Assembly: GCA_907165065.1 (NCBI GenBank)
Contig: OU015523.1
Coordinates: 20,487,834-20,551,833, forward strand
DNA length: 64,000 nucleotides
DNA from: Caprimulgus europaeus
Lineage: Eukaryota > Chordata > Aves > Caprimulgiformes > Caprimulgidae
Reading direction: 5' to 3'
The position numbers were made by a program, and so were the translations under genes. Below are positions 1 through 12,537 of the stretch, piece by piece. The notes under the pieces were generated by a model, which had not been told where the DNA came from, ran no database searches, and was given only the letters and a program-made list of their open reading frames with translations. Numbering within the stretch: position 1 is the first letter of the stretch; each line of letters opens with the position of its first letter.

Positions 1-618
1 CTATGTGAAACTAGCTCTCCTATTACCTGGTCAGAGGATTGCTAATAGTTAAATAAATAATTTACAACAGTCACGTCTGTGTTGTGGTGGTAAGTGGTTC
101 TGACATTTCTTTTGATGATCTATGCTAAGAAATGCTTCATTTAGACATGCATTTGTCTTCGTATTTTAACCTCCTTTATGTCTGGATTTTCTTTAGTATG
201 AAGGAGGAAGTATTTTTCTGTTTCTGTCCTTCGGTCCTTCTCTCTGTTCACTACTCCAGCAGCTCCTTCCCTATATATTTCTGTGTAATTCTTTGAGTAT
301 GGAATAATCTGACAGCTTGTATTTTCAAACTTTCTATTTTTATCCCAAATGCCTTTTCTCAATCAGTAGCACTAGGGTCACTCCATGACAGGAAGAGATA
401 TGATAAAAACTTTCCCTTGTTTTATTACGTGATAAACTTGCAAGCTGCTTTAGAAGGTTTTGCAGCTCTGTAACAAATAAAAGCTCCCTTTTTAATATCA
501 CAATAAACCTGATACTAAAACTAATGTGCATAGCCTGTTAGATAATGAGATTTTATAGGAAGATCTTTTCCTGGGGCTAAAATACAGAAAAAATCTCAAC
601 CTTCTGAGATATTACTCA
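1..618. other. Intergenic, nothing recognised
   Basis: AT-rich sequence with short chance frames only. No repeat family or gene fragment recognised. Confidence 0.6.
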
Positions 619-1190
619 GAATCACAGAATTACACAGAACCACAGAATGGTCAAGGTTGGAAGGGACCTCTAGAGATTATCTAGTCCCACCCCCCTGCCA
701 AAGCAGGTATATCTAGAGCAGGTTACAGAGGATCATGTCCAGGCACATTTTTATTATCTCCAGAGAAGGAGACTCCACAACCTCTCTGGGCAGCCTATTC
801 TAGGGCTCTAGCACTTTCCAAGTGAAAATGTTTTTCTTCATCTTCAAATGGAACTTCCTGAGTTCTGGTTTGCACCTGTTTCCCCTTGTCCTGTCTCTGG
901 GCATCACTGAAAAGAGTCTGGCCCCATCCTCTCATTACCTGCCCTTTAGGACTTGATAAACATTGATGAGATCCCCTCTCAGTCTGCTCTTCTCCGGGCT
1001 AAACAGACCCAGGTCTCTCAGCCTTTCCTCAGCAGAGAGATGCTCCAGTCCCCTCATCATCTTTGTAGCCCTCCATTGCACTCTCTCCAGTACTTCCTGG
1101 TCTTTCTTGAACTGGGTAGCCCAGAACTGCACACAGGACTCCAGATGTGGCCTCTCAGCAGCTCTCAAAACTTCCTTGCACTTGGGAGTC
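619..1190 (-). mobile_element. CR1 LINE fragment, 3' end
   Basis: The left end shows the reverse complement of the CR1 3' tail (AATCACAGAATTACACAGAACC...GGTTGGAAGGGACCTCTAGAG). The right part contains the ORF2 3' region; its minus frame reads [20 protein letters not shown], a CR1 reverse-transcriptase C-terminal signature. It is 5'-truncated, as most CR1 copies are. Confidence 0.93.
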
Positions 1191-2486
1191 TAAAAATGGT
1201 TCAACTTATTTTCAAGATACAAACCCAGGATACATAGCCATTACATCCAGGTTGTGTCTCTGTCAGCCTGTCCTCATGAAGCTACTCAACTTATTTGTAA
1301 TTCGTCATTGAAAAACAGATGTAGATTTGACCTTCTGAGCTAAAAATAATTGTCTGAAAAACCCAAACTCTAGAGTAAATCTACTAGTGATTTACTCATA
1401 CTCTGATGTGATTTTATTTAAATTCATCATTACTTTTAAAATACTATGAGATATAGTAAAGAGAAGTGCAATATTACAGCTCGGTAGTTTCTGTTCTCTT
1501 GAATATGGTATCTGAATTTCTGCAGTCTTTGCTTCTTTTTTTTTTTTTTCCTCTGAGTATTTCAGGTAGCTCATTATTATGGACTCCTTGTTCCCATTTA
1601 CCTTTACAGTCCCCATTAGTTAAGGTTCATATGTTTTCAGGGCACCTCTTAGTCATGCTGTTTCAATCCTTTTCTATTATCTGCAACTGATCTTCAATTT
1701 CTACCTCTTCCTTTAATTTTCAAATGATTATGTTTATGAATTGCATCCTTTTGAAATAAGATTTCTGAACCTTCAGAGGCACTTGGTTAGTCTATTTCTA
1801 TTAACTTTGATCACATCAAACACACATTCACCTACACACAACTGGGAATTGCTTATATGTAACCACTGAGCGTTTTCTTCACTTACAAACTTCAGTATGC
1901 ATACAAGAAACCCTTTCCTGGTTGTATTTGCCACCTACTTGTATATTTCACCTTTGAGAATGGGAAAGCTCTGTCCCACATAAAAAATATAAGATCAGCA
2001 ATAGTGAGAGTCTTGTTTGACTAGTTCTACATGTCACTAAATAAAACAAAATCCATTAAGGACAGGAGAATTTTTTAACAGTGATTTGAAGGAAAGCAAA
2101 TGCATGAAATGAATCCAAAAGTTATTAATCACTATTTAATCTTTCTGTGGGCATTGTCTTGCCACTGAAAAGTCAGAAGAACAGAAATCTAATGATAGAG
2201 TCTAATATGGAATAGCTCCCCATTTCATGATGTGGATCATAAAACTGTAAGAGAAGAGACGACTAGGTTTTCAAAGGAGAATTTAAGTTTCCAAGTTTAG
2301 GTCATTTTTGCTGTAAGAGCTCAAAAAGAGTTAGCCAAGGAAGCCTATGGACAGAACTGAGAATCTTCTCTCTAACCATCTTATTCTGTGTCTTTAGGAG
2401 GGCATACAGGACATGGATAGAACAGAGTACAAATTGTTTTGTTTGACATAGTCTCCTGGAAAAAGTTGTTATGATTAGAGAACTAG
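1191..2486. other. Intergenic, nothing recognised
   Basis: AT-rich, with a T13 run near 1,538. No coding or repeat signal between two CR1 copies. Confidence 0.6.
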
Positions 2487-4500
2487 GATCATAAGATCAT
2501 GAAATAATTCAGGTTGGACAGAACATCGGGAGGTTTATGTTGTCCATACTCCTCCTCAAAGCAGGGTCATCTATGAGGTCTTACCATGTTGCTCAGAGCT
2601 TTCTCAAATCTGATCTTGAAAGCATCTGAAGAAAGAAATTGCATAAACCCTCTGAAAAACCTGTTTCAATGCTGAACTGTCCTCATAGTGAAAAACTTTT
2701 TCCTTATATCCAGTTGGAACCTCTCCAGCTCTAACTTTGTCTCTTGCCTCTTGCCATCCCACCATGCACTGCTATGAAGAACCTTCTCAATAACTTCATG
2801 TATACTTGAAGGCTATTAGGTCTGCTTGAAGCCTTCCCTTACCCAGGCTGAACAAGCTCAGTTCCTCCAGTATGGACATCAAATGTTCCATTCCTCTGAC
2901 TATCTTTGTGGCCTTCCTATCCTGTCATTCAGTTTGTCTTCCTCATATTGGGGAACCAAAACCTGGATGCAGTACTCTAGATATGGCCTAACAAGTACTG
3001 CATAGAGGGGAATAATCCCTTCTCCCTATCTACTTGTTAGGTGCCTTTGAATACAGCCCAGGATATTGTTTGCTTCCTTTTCTGTCAGCGTACACTGCTT
3101 CTTCATATTCCGCTTGGTGTTTACCAAGACTCTCCAGATCCTTTCCAGCAGAGCTTTTCCCCAGCCAATCATTTCCCAGACTACACTGTTGCAGTGCTCA
3201 CTTTGAATGTATATTTGCTGAATTTCAGAAGCTTCCTTTTGGTTCATTCTTCCAGTCTGTCTAGGTCCCTTTAGATGTCAGTCCACATGTATGGACTGGT
3301 CCTCTCAATTTGACATAAACTTTAAGGCTGATGAGCAAGCACTCTGTTACCTGCCCCAGAGGTGATAAAGATGTTGAAAAAGACAGGCTGCAGGAATAAC
3401 CCCTGCCATAACCCACTGGTTACTGGTCTTCAGGCAGAATATAGTCTACTGATCAACTAACTAGTCCCCTCTGAGCCTGACTATTCAATCAGTTTTTATG
3501 CATGTCCTTATCCACCCGTTTAGACTGCAATGCTCTAACTTGAGTACAAGAATACTGAGCAAGAAAGCATTGAGGGCTTTGTCAAATTTATGTAAATAAC
3601 ATCTGTTGCTCTCCCCTTATCTACAAATCAAATCATTTTGTCATAGAAAATAATCAAGTTGGTCAGGCATGATTTAACCTTGGTAAATCCATGCTGACTG
3701 TTCCAAATCACCTTCTCCACACGTCCCCAAAGGACTTGCTCCATGATTTTGTCCAGTGACTAAAGTGAAGTTATTCAGCTTGAAGTTCCTCAATCTGTGA
3801 TCACTGACTCAGTCTGCCACTGATATTTCTTCTTCTCATTGAACTCTCCAAGCACAAAGGTCTAAGAAATCTTGTTGGTGAAGACTGAGCAAAGAAGGCA
3901 TTGTGTACCTCAGCATTTTCTGTGTCCACTGACTCTAAATTATGCACCCATCCAACAACAAGTCATCATTTTCTTTGTTTCAGCTTTTACTACTAACACA
4001 GCAATAGAAGCTCTTTTTTGTTGATGTTGATGATCTTGCAAGTGTCAACTCTAGTTAAGCTTTAGCTTTCCTAACACCATTCCCACTTGTATATGCAATA
4101 TTTTTCCTTTGTAACCAGATCTTGCTTCCACTTGTGTATGCTGCCTTTTTGTATTGGAGCTCTATTATGAATTCCCTGCTTAGCCAAACCAATCTCCTGT
4201 GACATCTATTTGTGTTCCTGAGTACTGGGATGGACTATTTTTGCATGGAGGATGCTGTCCTTAAAGATCTACAAGTTTTCCTGACCCCCTTTAGAGCTTC
4301 CTCCTGTAGAATCCCACTCACCTGTTGAAACTGCTCACCAGAAGTCCAGGGTTTATACTCTCCTTCCTCAGACCCTTCAGTATCTAGAACTCTTAAGTTA
4401 ATTTTGATAGGCCACCTAGGCTGTGTGTGATGACCTAAAGGGTGGCATGTCCCTAGGAAAGCCAGGTAAGTCAATGTACCTGTGCTGAAGTATAGCATGC
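2487..4500 (-). mobile_element. Old, long CR1 LINE copy (about 2 kb)
   Basis: Starts with a diverged CR1 tail (GATCATGAAATAATTCAGGTTGGACAGAAC) and can be followed through typical CR1 blocks: the segment around 2,640-3,000, the segment near 3,665-3,760 (AAATCCATGCTGACTGTTCC) and the 5' segment near 4,245-4,375 (ATGCTGTCCTTAAAGATC, GAAGTCCAGGGTTT). It is heavily mutated, with no long open frame, so it is older than the copies at 23.8-24.5 kb. The right border is approximate. Confidence 0.8.
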
Positions 4501-5734
4501 TCTTTCTAAGATCAGGCTGTCCTGCTTACCTCATTATTCTGCTGTATACAGCAACTAGCAGGCAGCATTCAAAACAGTCATGCACTATTTATTACCCAGG
4601 GCTGAGCAAGGATAGACTGTTATGAGGTATACTTGGTGACAGACTTCAATTAAAGAAGAATAAATGTGTCTGACCCATCCATACTCCAAACAATTCCACG
4701 TTTAGGTCTATGCTGTCTGTCGTTATCCCCTAGCCCAGTCCTTGCTGGTGCATGATCTTTTATGAAAACAGTCTAAATGCAAATGAAGTAAGTCTGTGTC
4801 TGAAGGTAGGTCAGATCCAGCTATTACTGGTGTTTATCTGAGACTCCTTGTCTGGAAATGGGGGTAAATAGGATGATGTTCATCTTTTCCTTACACCCTC
4901 TATTAGTCTATCCACAGCAAACACATGGCTGACTGACAAAGCACAATCTGAAAGATGCTCCTTCAGCAATTGTAATGTCGTCGTGGTACATGCATGTGTA
5001 ACTGTCTTCTGCTTGGTCACTAATGGGTGAGTGTATATTCACCTCCCTTCAGCACATGAATTTACTCTTACTTTCTGCTTATCTAATGAAAGCACATATA
5101 TGGAAGCATAAGAAAAGGAAGAAAGCTGAAACTTAGCTTTTCATCAGCACCCTGTGTGATCTCGAAGTGCTTGAAGTCTGCTTCAGAGTGAACTTCAGCA
5201 TAACATCATGGGAATATATTCCCATGACTGAACATCTGCTTGTAAACTACCAAAAATAAAAAAAGCAAACTGAGGATCTGTTCTGTTAAAGCTGTAGAGA
5301 GTAAAGGTGCTGAGGAGTTCATGGGCAAAATGAAGTTTCATACAGCTGCTGAATGGGAGTATTGCACTTCCCATTCAGACTATGGCAGAGGCAGGGCTTT
5401 GTTACTGAGTCTGTATCTGTAAGGCTCTATTCACTCTTTGTTAATTCCAACAACCACTTGAGTTGAAGTGATTAGCATAAAGAAGTATGGCTAGACATAA
5501 TGTTTTGGATACAGAGCTATGTTAAAACAAAAAGGTAAAAAAATCAGTCTATTTCAGTAAGACTCAGATTATTTAGAAGCCATTATGCAGTCATGTAGAA
5601 TTGCAGACTGTAAGATCTGGTAATCATAAGAGGAGATATACACTCTGCATTAGAGTAGGAAGAGATTTCTTGGACAAAAGTGGAAAAAATCTCATACTAG
5701 ATTGTCTGAAGATGTAACACTGTGCTGAATGCGC

Positions 5735-5781
5735 CTAGGTAAATTAAAACAATGAAAACCTCATTGAAAATAAGCACTTTT
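5735..5781 (+). repeat. 47-bp direct repeat, copy 1
   Basis: The 47 bases starting CTAGGTAAATTAAAACAATG and ending AAGCACTTTT occur identically at 7196-7242, 1,461 bp downstream. The sequences outside the repeat are unrelated. It matches no element I recognise. Confidence 0.95.
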
Positions 5782-7195
5782 CCAAATTACTTGAAGAAAA
5801 TGAGGGGGTTTCCACATATTACTGAGTGCAGAAATCACAGGCAATGCAGTGAGTGGTTGTGGTTTTCTAGTAATTTGATTTTGCACAGTAGCTGGAACAG
5901 AGCCCAAGATGACTTCAGATCCTGTGAATGGACGTGGTTTTACAGGGTGGAAACACCATGCACTGCTGTATTATAAACATTTCTTAACAATGAACAGGAA
6001 GATGTACAAGTCCTTTTACACTTGCAGCTGAGGAAGAACATGGAACTGTTCTTATGACATGTAGCTCTGCTGGAGAATTTAAGAAAAAAGTATTATATGT
6101 CAGTTTACATATTAAGCAAGGGAAACTTTGGTGATCTGTCATGTTGTGAACCAAACTCTTTCTGCTTTAATCACAAGATGCTGGGAAAATGTCCAAGTAT
6201 AACATCAAAGTTACAGTGTAATTGCATTTAATCAACATTAAGTCTTGTCGGATCAGGTCCTAAGTGTCACTAAAGAAAAAAAAGAAACAAAGGCATCCAA
6301 AAATTATGAGAAAAAGAATATAAATATAATGATTTATTGGGATCTGAAAATGGTAACAAAGAAATTTCCCATTCCTCTGGCAGAATCTTGTGCACAGATG
6401 CAATCTAATACTGAAGAGTCCTAAATAATCTTGACCCCATGTTTCTGCCCATGAGGTACCCTGATCACCAACATTTCTTTGACAAGACATGCATGCAACT
6501 ATCCAAATACTGGAAACACTCCTTTAGAAAGTATTTAAATTCTGGAAGGACTCTCAGATTCCCCTGAAAACCTCATGTATGAAGCATGATCTTCTAGGTA
6601 TGTTCTCAGGCTGTGCTCATGGCAATGTTTAGCTTTCATCTAGGGGGAGACACAGTGCTACAGCTCTTAAATCACATATCCTATTTGATTTTGAACTTTT
6701 GTTTTCCAGACTGGTACAAGACTCTTCAGCAGCTCTCAATTCTTTAACGCTTTTCTACTTAAAAAAATTTCCTTTACCACTCTCTCTCAAAATGTTATGA
6801 GAAAGAGCTTGTTTTCATGGTAGGTGAGAAAGAAAGTAAATAATCCATGAATACCAGCCTCAAGTATTTCACAAGGCTGAATGAGCTTCCCAGCTGTGAA
6901 AATCTTAATATTAATGCTAGATTTTAAATATTGATGCTAACACCCATTTGTCAGTGCTTATTCAGGCCCTATTTTCCAGCTTCTTGAATAATCACAATGG
7001 CAATTGTCAGTAGTTGGGAGGAACACAGTGTTAACCATGAGTGACCACATTGGGTCAGGCTGGGTCCCAGACATCCCTGGAGATCCTCCACATCACTGAT
7101 GGTAGGGTTGTACTATCCCACTTAATGCTGAAGTGGATAATTTTTATAAGGTGGAGAGCACCTTCCAAATAGTTTGATCTTTACCGATTGGTGAA

Positions 7196-7242
7196 CTAGG
7201 TAAATTAAAACAATGAAAACCTCATTGAAAATAAGCACTTTT
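7196..7242 (+). repeat. 47-bp direct repeat, copy 2
   Basis: Perfect copy of 5735-5781 in the same orientation, followed by a short T run. See the first copy. Confidence 0.95.
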
Positions 7243-9329
7243 TTTTCACAACAAGCTGCTGCTTGTTGACTATTATAGCATGTAGCCAGACAAATATTCT
7301 TGTATAACTTTTCTTTCTGTCAGTTATGTGTTGTTTTGTTGTTACTTTGGTTTGGTTTTTGGGGGTTTTTTCATAACATCTTTACAATTGTGCTAATTTA
7401 GCTAATTTACTTCCCTAATAGTAACATACAGAAGGTTAGACTCTGGGCCTCTGACTTTAGCCTAACTATTCAAGTTGTGCCAGCTCAGTAAGTCAAGACA
7501 CTTGCCTATAGAAAGTAGGAACTTATGCAAAACGTTGTTTGAAAATTCTCATGATTTTATTACATTTTGACATTTCTACCAACTGACTAGAAATGTGTCT
7601 AAGAAAAAAAACAGAATTATGAGAAAGAAGCAGTTAGAAACAACTTTTAGCAAGTAAATGAGATAATGTTTTTATCATCAAAATATCATGACGTTTTCAG
7701 AGACTTCTCTATTTAAGGATTTATTTAAATTTTGTTCATTTAGTAAAAATGCAGTTTAAAATTGGGTCCAATGGTGTAATTGATTCATTCAGGACCTGCT
7801 GTATTTCAGAACAACATTGTCCTCTGCCATGATATCACTACCTGGATGTTTTCAGAAGGCTTTGTGATCGTGGAACTGGACATGCAATAATTTTGATTAT
7901 AAAGGAAAATTTTCTGCTAAGCTCAGACAAATTGAGACAATGTTTAAAATATTTTTTAATCTAGTTCATTTCAGTGCACTTCGTAGATTATTTTATGGAG
8001 TTAAACTTAAACCTAAGTAAACATTTTGATCTTATCCTTTTCTAAAATCTGTGAAGAAATGTCCACCTTGTTGAGTATTTTTAGGACCGTATTACCATAT
8101 TATCTGAAGAGCCCATATGTTTTTGTACACGTGCCCTCTCGACTTCCTATGAGATGAGTATCACCCATAGCCCAGGCAGATTCCAAAAGAATCCTCCCTT
8201 AAAGGTAGACTCCTGAATGCCTTAAGGTAAGTGACTTTGGCCAAGAATTTTGATAACATACAGGACAACTGTAAGACTAGGCAATTCATTTCCAATCCTT
8301 CAGTCTAGAAACTGGGCTCAAAATTGGAAGGTTATGTGTTAAGACAGCAAAAATGCAATTTTTAGCTGTAAGAGGAAAATTGTAGATTCAGAGTGCTGTT
8401 TGACTAGAACAATAATAATTTCTCCATTCCATCCTTCTATTTTCTTGCATTCTACATTTCTTATAAACATGTTCCTTCATGTGGGAGAAGATGAGGAGAA
8501 GGAAGAAGGAAAAATGATACAGCCAGACATGGAGGAATAGAGGACAGACACAAATAAGAGAGAAAAAATCGGCAAAAAGGCAAGTGTTAAGTGATTCCAA
8601 AAAAAGTTTAGATCAGATCTAAAAGATTTTGTGCCAAAATTAAAATAAGGAAAATCTTCTCTAACATCATCACAGGAAGTGAATGCTTCCTCTAAAACAC
8701 AGCTTGAACCCTGTTTACTTAGCACACGTATGATCACAGATCTGCAAGGAATAGTGATGAATGTTTCCACTGAAGATAAAGGGGTGAGGTTTCTAACCAA
8801 TGATGTTGTGAGCTGCAGTTGCAATTTCAGAGGTAAAAAGAAACAATAAAAATATTGTCTCAGATTTCCTTCTCTCTTTTTTTAAGCATGGGGCATATGA
8901 ATTTACTAACTTCTAAACATAACTAATAAAACACCACAGTCTGAGACAGAAAAAAAGAAAGGCCTCCTTGGTCCACATTTAATTTTGTCTTAATCTTGCA
9001 ACAAAGGGGAATATAGCCTTGAAGCAAGTGGTATCATGGATATAAATTTATATTAGTCTTGGAGGAGGCATGACTCTCATAGGATGTTTGTGCATAGTTA
9101 AGTGAAGTTCTGAAATATTTTCTTTATAAAAGGACAGCTTGGAGGAATCTATTTTAGTGTCTCTCAAGCTTGCTCCAGAGCTGTGTGTATGGTTTATTTT
9201 TTATTTGAGAAAATACATGAATCATTCCATCTGGAGATGTGGATTCAATTATTCCTATTCTACTGCTGTGTGGTATCCTCTTTGCCAAGGCAATTTTCCT
9301 TTCTAGTAAATTGTTTATTCTGTTTGTCA

Positions 9330-9405
9330 AGACAATAGACAAGACAATACACATTGTCATTGTTTCACAATGTCTATTGTCTAATAGAACAATGGGGGGG
9401 GGGGG
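9330..9405. repeat. Small inverted repeat next to a G12 tract
   Basis: Arms AGACAATAGACA (9330-9341) and TGTCTATTGTCT (9371-9382) are perfect reverse complements with a 29-nt loop. A run of 12 G follows at 9394-9405. No gene is linked to it. Confidence 0.85.
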
Positions 9406-9738
9406 CTTTTTTAAGACTACCAAGCATTATCATAAGTAGCCAGTACTTAGGAAATAAAGGCGCTAATTGCTCTTTGAAGCTACATCTCAAAAAGAGTAGG
9501 TAGAAAAGAAAGGAGAGAATCAATAATTTGCTAGGTCAAACATTGCCTAGATTTGCTAGAAGTGTGAATTATTTTCCTTAACATATATTGAAATCCCGGT
9601 ACAGCATAGATCCAAGTAAATCAGGATTAAAATATTAAATTTCCATTTGTGGCTGAGAATTTCCTGATCAGCAGCCTTGGCCAACCCATGGATAAAATGA
9701 GCAATGGAAGCCGAATCTCATTAAAGTTGTTTCTCCAG

Positions 9739-9803
9739 CTCACATATGTACTGTCAGATACCGACAGTATGTCAGATACAGATACTGACAGTACATATGT
9801 GAG
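9739..9803. repeat. Perfect 19-bp inverted repeat (hairpin)
   Basis: Arms CTCACATATGTACTGTCAG (9739-9757) and its exact reverse complement (9785-9803) flank a 27-nt loop that itself holds repeated GTCAGATAC-like units. The transcript of either strand could fold into a hairpin of about 65 nt. No link to a known family. Confidence 0.95.
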
Positions 9804-12126
9804 AGATGTCTCCCAGAGACACAGAACAAGTGCAACAGGAAACCCCAAAACATTGTGATATGAGGATGAATCCAATGCAATGCACACACTAGATTCTGCC
9901 AAGTCTTTTTCTATGTTTTCTGCTTAAGACATAAATAGAAGATAATAGTTCTCAGTAATTGTTCTGCCAGACATAGTGCGAAGTATTGTTTTTGCTTAAC
10001 CTTAAAAAGCCTTAGAGAAGAAGACGGGAACAGAGGATCAGAGGGGTTAAAGGCAGATTACGCTATTTATGTTTCTCCCTATGAACTCAGTGAATCTAAA
10101 GAAGAGAGAGGTGAAAAAATCCTGCACAGACTGAAGAAGGCAAAAGCAGACAATAGCTCTGATTTGTCCTTACAGTTAGAGGAGTGGCTATGAGGACATA
10201 GAATGAAATAGAGAAAGGCAAACTAGAAAAACTGTTGACTGTGTAGAGAGCCAATGACTCCTGGCTGTCTGGATGTTCCCACAGTGCTTACCAGGGACAG
10301 CAATTTCATTGCAGAGAATTACTATCCTATAGGTAAGCATATAAAGAATTCTGAGCTTTGGCCTCATTCATATCTATGTGACTATCACTTTGTGAATACT
10401 CATGTGTGCACACGTGTGAATTTGCTTTCAGTTTCTGTCATAATTTTTTCTTTTCAGAATGCTTGGAAGGTCAATGTCTGTCTGGTGGCAGTCCATTAGG
10501 GATACATTTATATCTTGGTGATGTTTTTAGGTGAGTCGTGTCATATTAAAAGCTTCTTCTCATAAGAGCTGCCTAATTTACTTAATAAACTGTTAAATTA
10601 CAGTCGACAGCTTCAGTACCTGTTCGTGTTGGGTCATGTTAGTGTTCAGACCTCCATGCTTCAAAGAGAAACAAAAATGTATGAGTCAAGCTTTTACGCT
10701 GAGGAAAATATGAACACTACAGAATGATAATGGATAAGTGGAACTGGGAGAAAAAAAAAAAAAGAATAATTAAATATGTTTGCTAAATCAAATAAATCAG
10801 AACTTAAAACTACAAAGTCAACTTTGAAGGTAAGTGGGAACAATAACATTTATGTGTGTGTGTGTATTTATGTTGGAGGCTGCTGACTGCTCTATTTAAA
10901 ACAACAAAAGTAAAAGTAAAAATATTTCCCTTTTTAAAAATAAAGACCACTGGAAAATAAATTTTAAAATACATGTTCAGAAAATCTACAGCTGTCGTTA
11001 GTGTAGGCAAACCTTGTATACAGAATTGTCTTGTCTCCTTTTTTCAAAAAACTGACCAAAACTCAGAATTCTGTTTACACAGATTTAAGCAAATCATCCT
11101 CAGCTACAACCTTAAGTGCTATCCCAATATTTTGTTTCATTTTCTGACTGGACTTGACTGCCAGTATGCCTGATAAGACAGATATCTTTCTTCTCACCAG
11201 CAGATAACTTCCCTCTCTACTTTTTTGAACAATATTTTCTCTGTTTCTGCTCCCTGGGAACAATCTCTTCATACCTCCTTCTTTAAACTAATAATATACA
11301 TTATTTTTATCTTCTTACTTACACTGTAAAACTCTCTCAATAGACTATGGTCTATACTAGTGAAATTCCCTCCAAATCTACTACAGAGTAAGAACATTTT
11401 TCAGAAGTTATTAGCATCACAACAGAAGAGCTTATGCAAAATTCAGTAGTCAAAATAAGGTAACCATCCAAATAAGACATTTGTCATTGCAGCTCCAGTT
11501 TTATTCCTGTATAGTGCTTTTATTCTGGAGTCACCAAGTGGTTTGAGAGGTTAAAACATGTCAAATAAAAAGACATTGTAACAGAGTATTCATTTGTCCT
11601 ATACCTCAAACCCCTAAAGAAATACAGAAATGTCATGGTGTCATAGAAATAAATTATTAGGATTATGGAATAGAGATTCAAATTTTGCCAGTGACGGATG
11701 TGATTTCAAACATGTTTTCTTTCAGCCCTCAATGACATAAGAGTAAGTCTCAACTCAATTTTTTTAAAGTGGTAAAAAAAATTAATTACAATATTAAAAT
11801 TAATTTATACAAATTGTGTATGCAACAATCCAGAAAACTGAATTATCATTCACTCATTCAAGAACGAGTAAAAACCAGGCAGTTGTTTAGACATTTGCAT
11901 GTTTTCATAGTTGAAGCTATTCACATGGTCATCCATAATACATCATATGAAGTGTTTATAATGATACTGATACCGAAAGAGCATACCCTGCTGCTTAAAA
12001 CAATGTGACATTAAAAGTCAGTTACATAGCAGCTAGGCCTAGTCAAGTTTGTAGTCTAAAACAGATAACAGGAGACTTGAGGCTCTGAAACTTTGACAAA
12101 GTAGTGATGGTAGAATAAACATTTTT

Positions 12127-12537
12127 TGTGGAGACAGAAGCTTTGTAAACAGTCCAAGAGCTGGGCTGAGCGTGCGCAGAAGAAAAATTCAACTAAAGGA
12201 CATAGTGACAAAAGTTTCTATCATCATCAGACGACCCCAAAGACGACTAGTAGACATGCAAAAAGGACATTTAAATGTATTAATGAGTTCTTGGAAATGT
12301 GATTCGTGTGTTAATAATTTATTGTAAAAGAAATCAATATGCATGTTTTGATAGTAGAAAGCTTTTGTAGAGGGACAAGTCGGTATGCACGACAGATGGA
12401 GTGATCCCCCGTGCATCGGGTGCCGCAATAAAGAATGCCTACCTTCTAAAACTCCAAAATGAGTCTTAGAGGGTTTTTTTCTGACTGGTTTTATCGGTAT
12501 CAATACCTTGGATTTTGCGTATGAGGATCTCCATAAC
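12127..12537 (+). mobile_element. Probable solo LTR of an avian endogenous retrovirus
   Basis: The stretch has the makeup of an avian retroviral LTR: a TG start near 12,127, U3-like sequence with TGGGCTGAGCGTGCGCAGAAG, a GC-rich block just before the poly(A) signal (CGTGCATCGGGTGCCGC), AATAAA at 12427-12432, and a possible CA end near 12,537. No internal gag, pol or env sequence or second LTR is seen nearby, so it is a solo LTR. Borders and family are inferred; no target-site duplication was confirmed. The 126-codon minus frame over it is a shadow. Confidence 0.6.

Larger units (their letters stand above)
4501..12126. other. Intergenic desert with small repeats
   Basis: No exon-like homology seen on either strand. 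The content is the 47-bp direct repeat pair, two hairpins (9.3-9.8 kb), a G12 tract, a (TG)n run near 10,850 and a poly-A run near 10,750. Confidence 0.55.
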
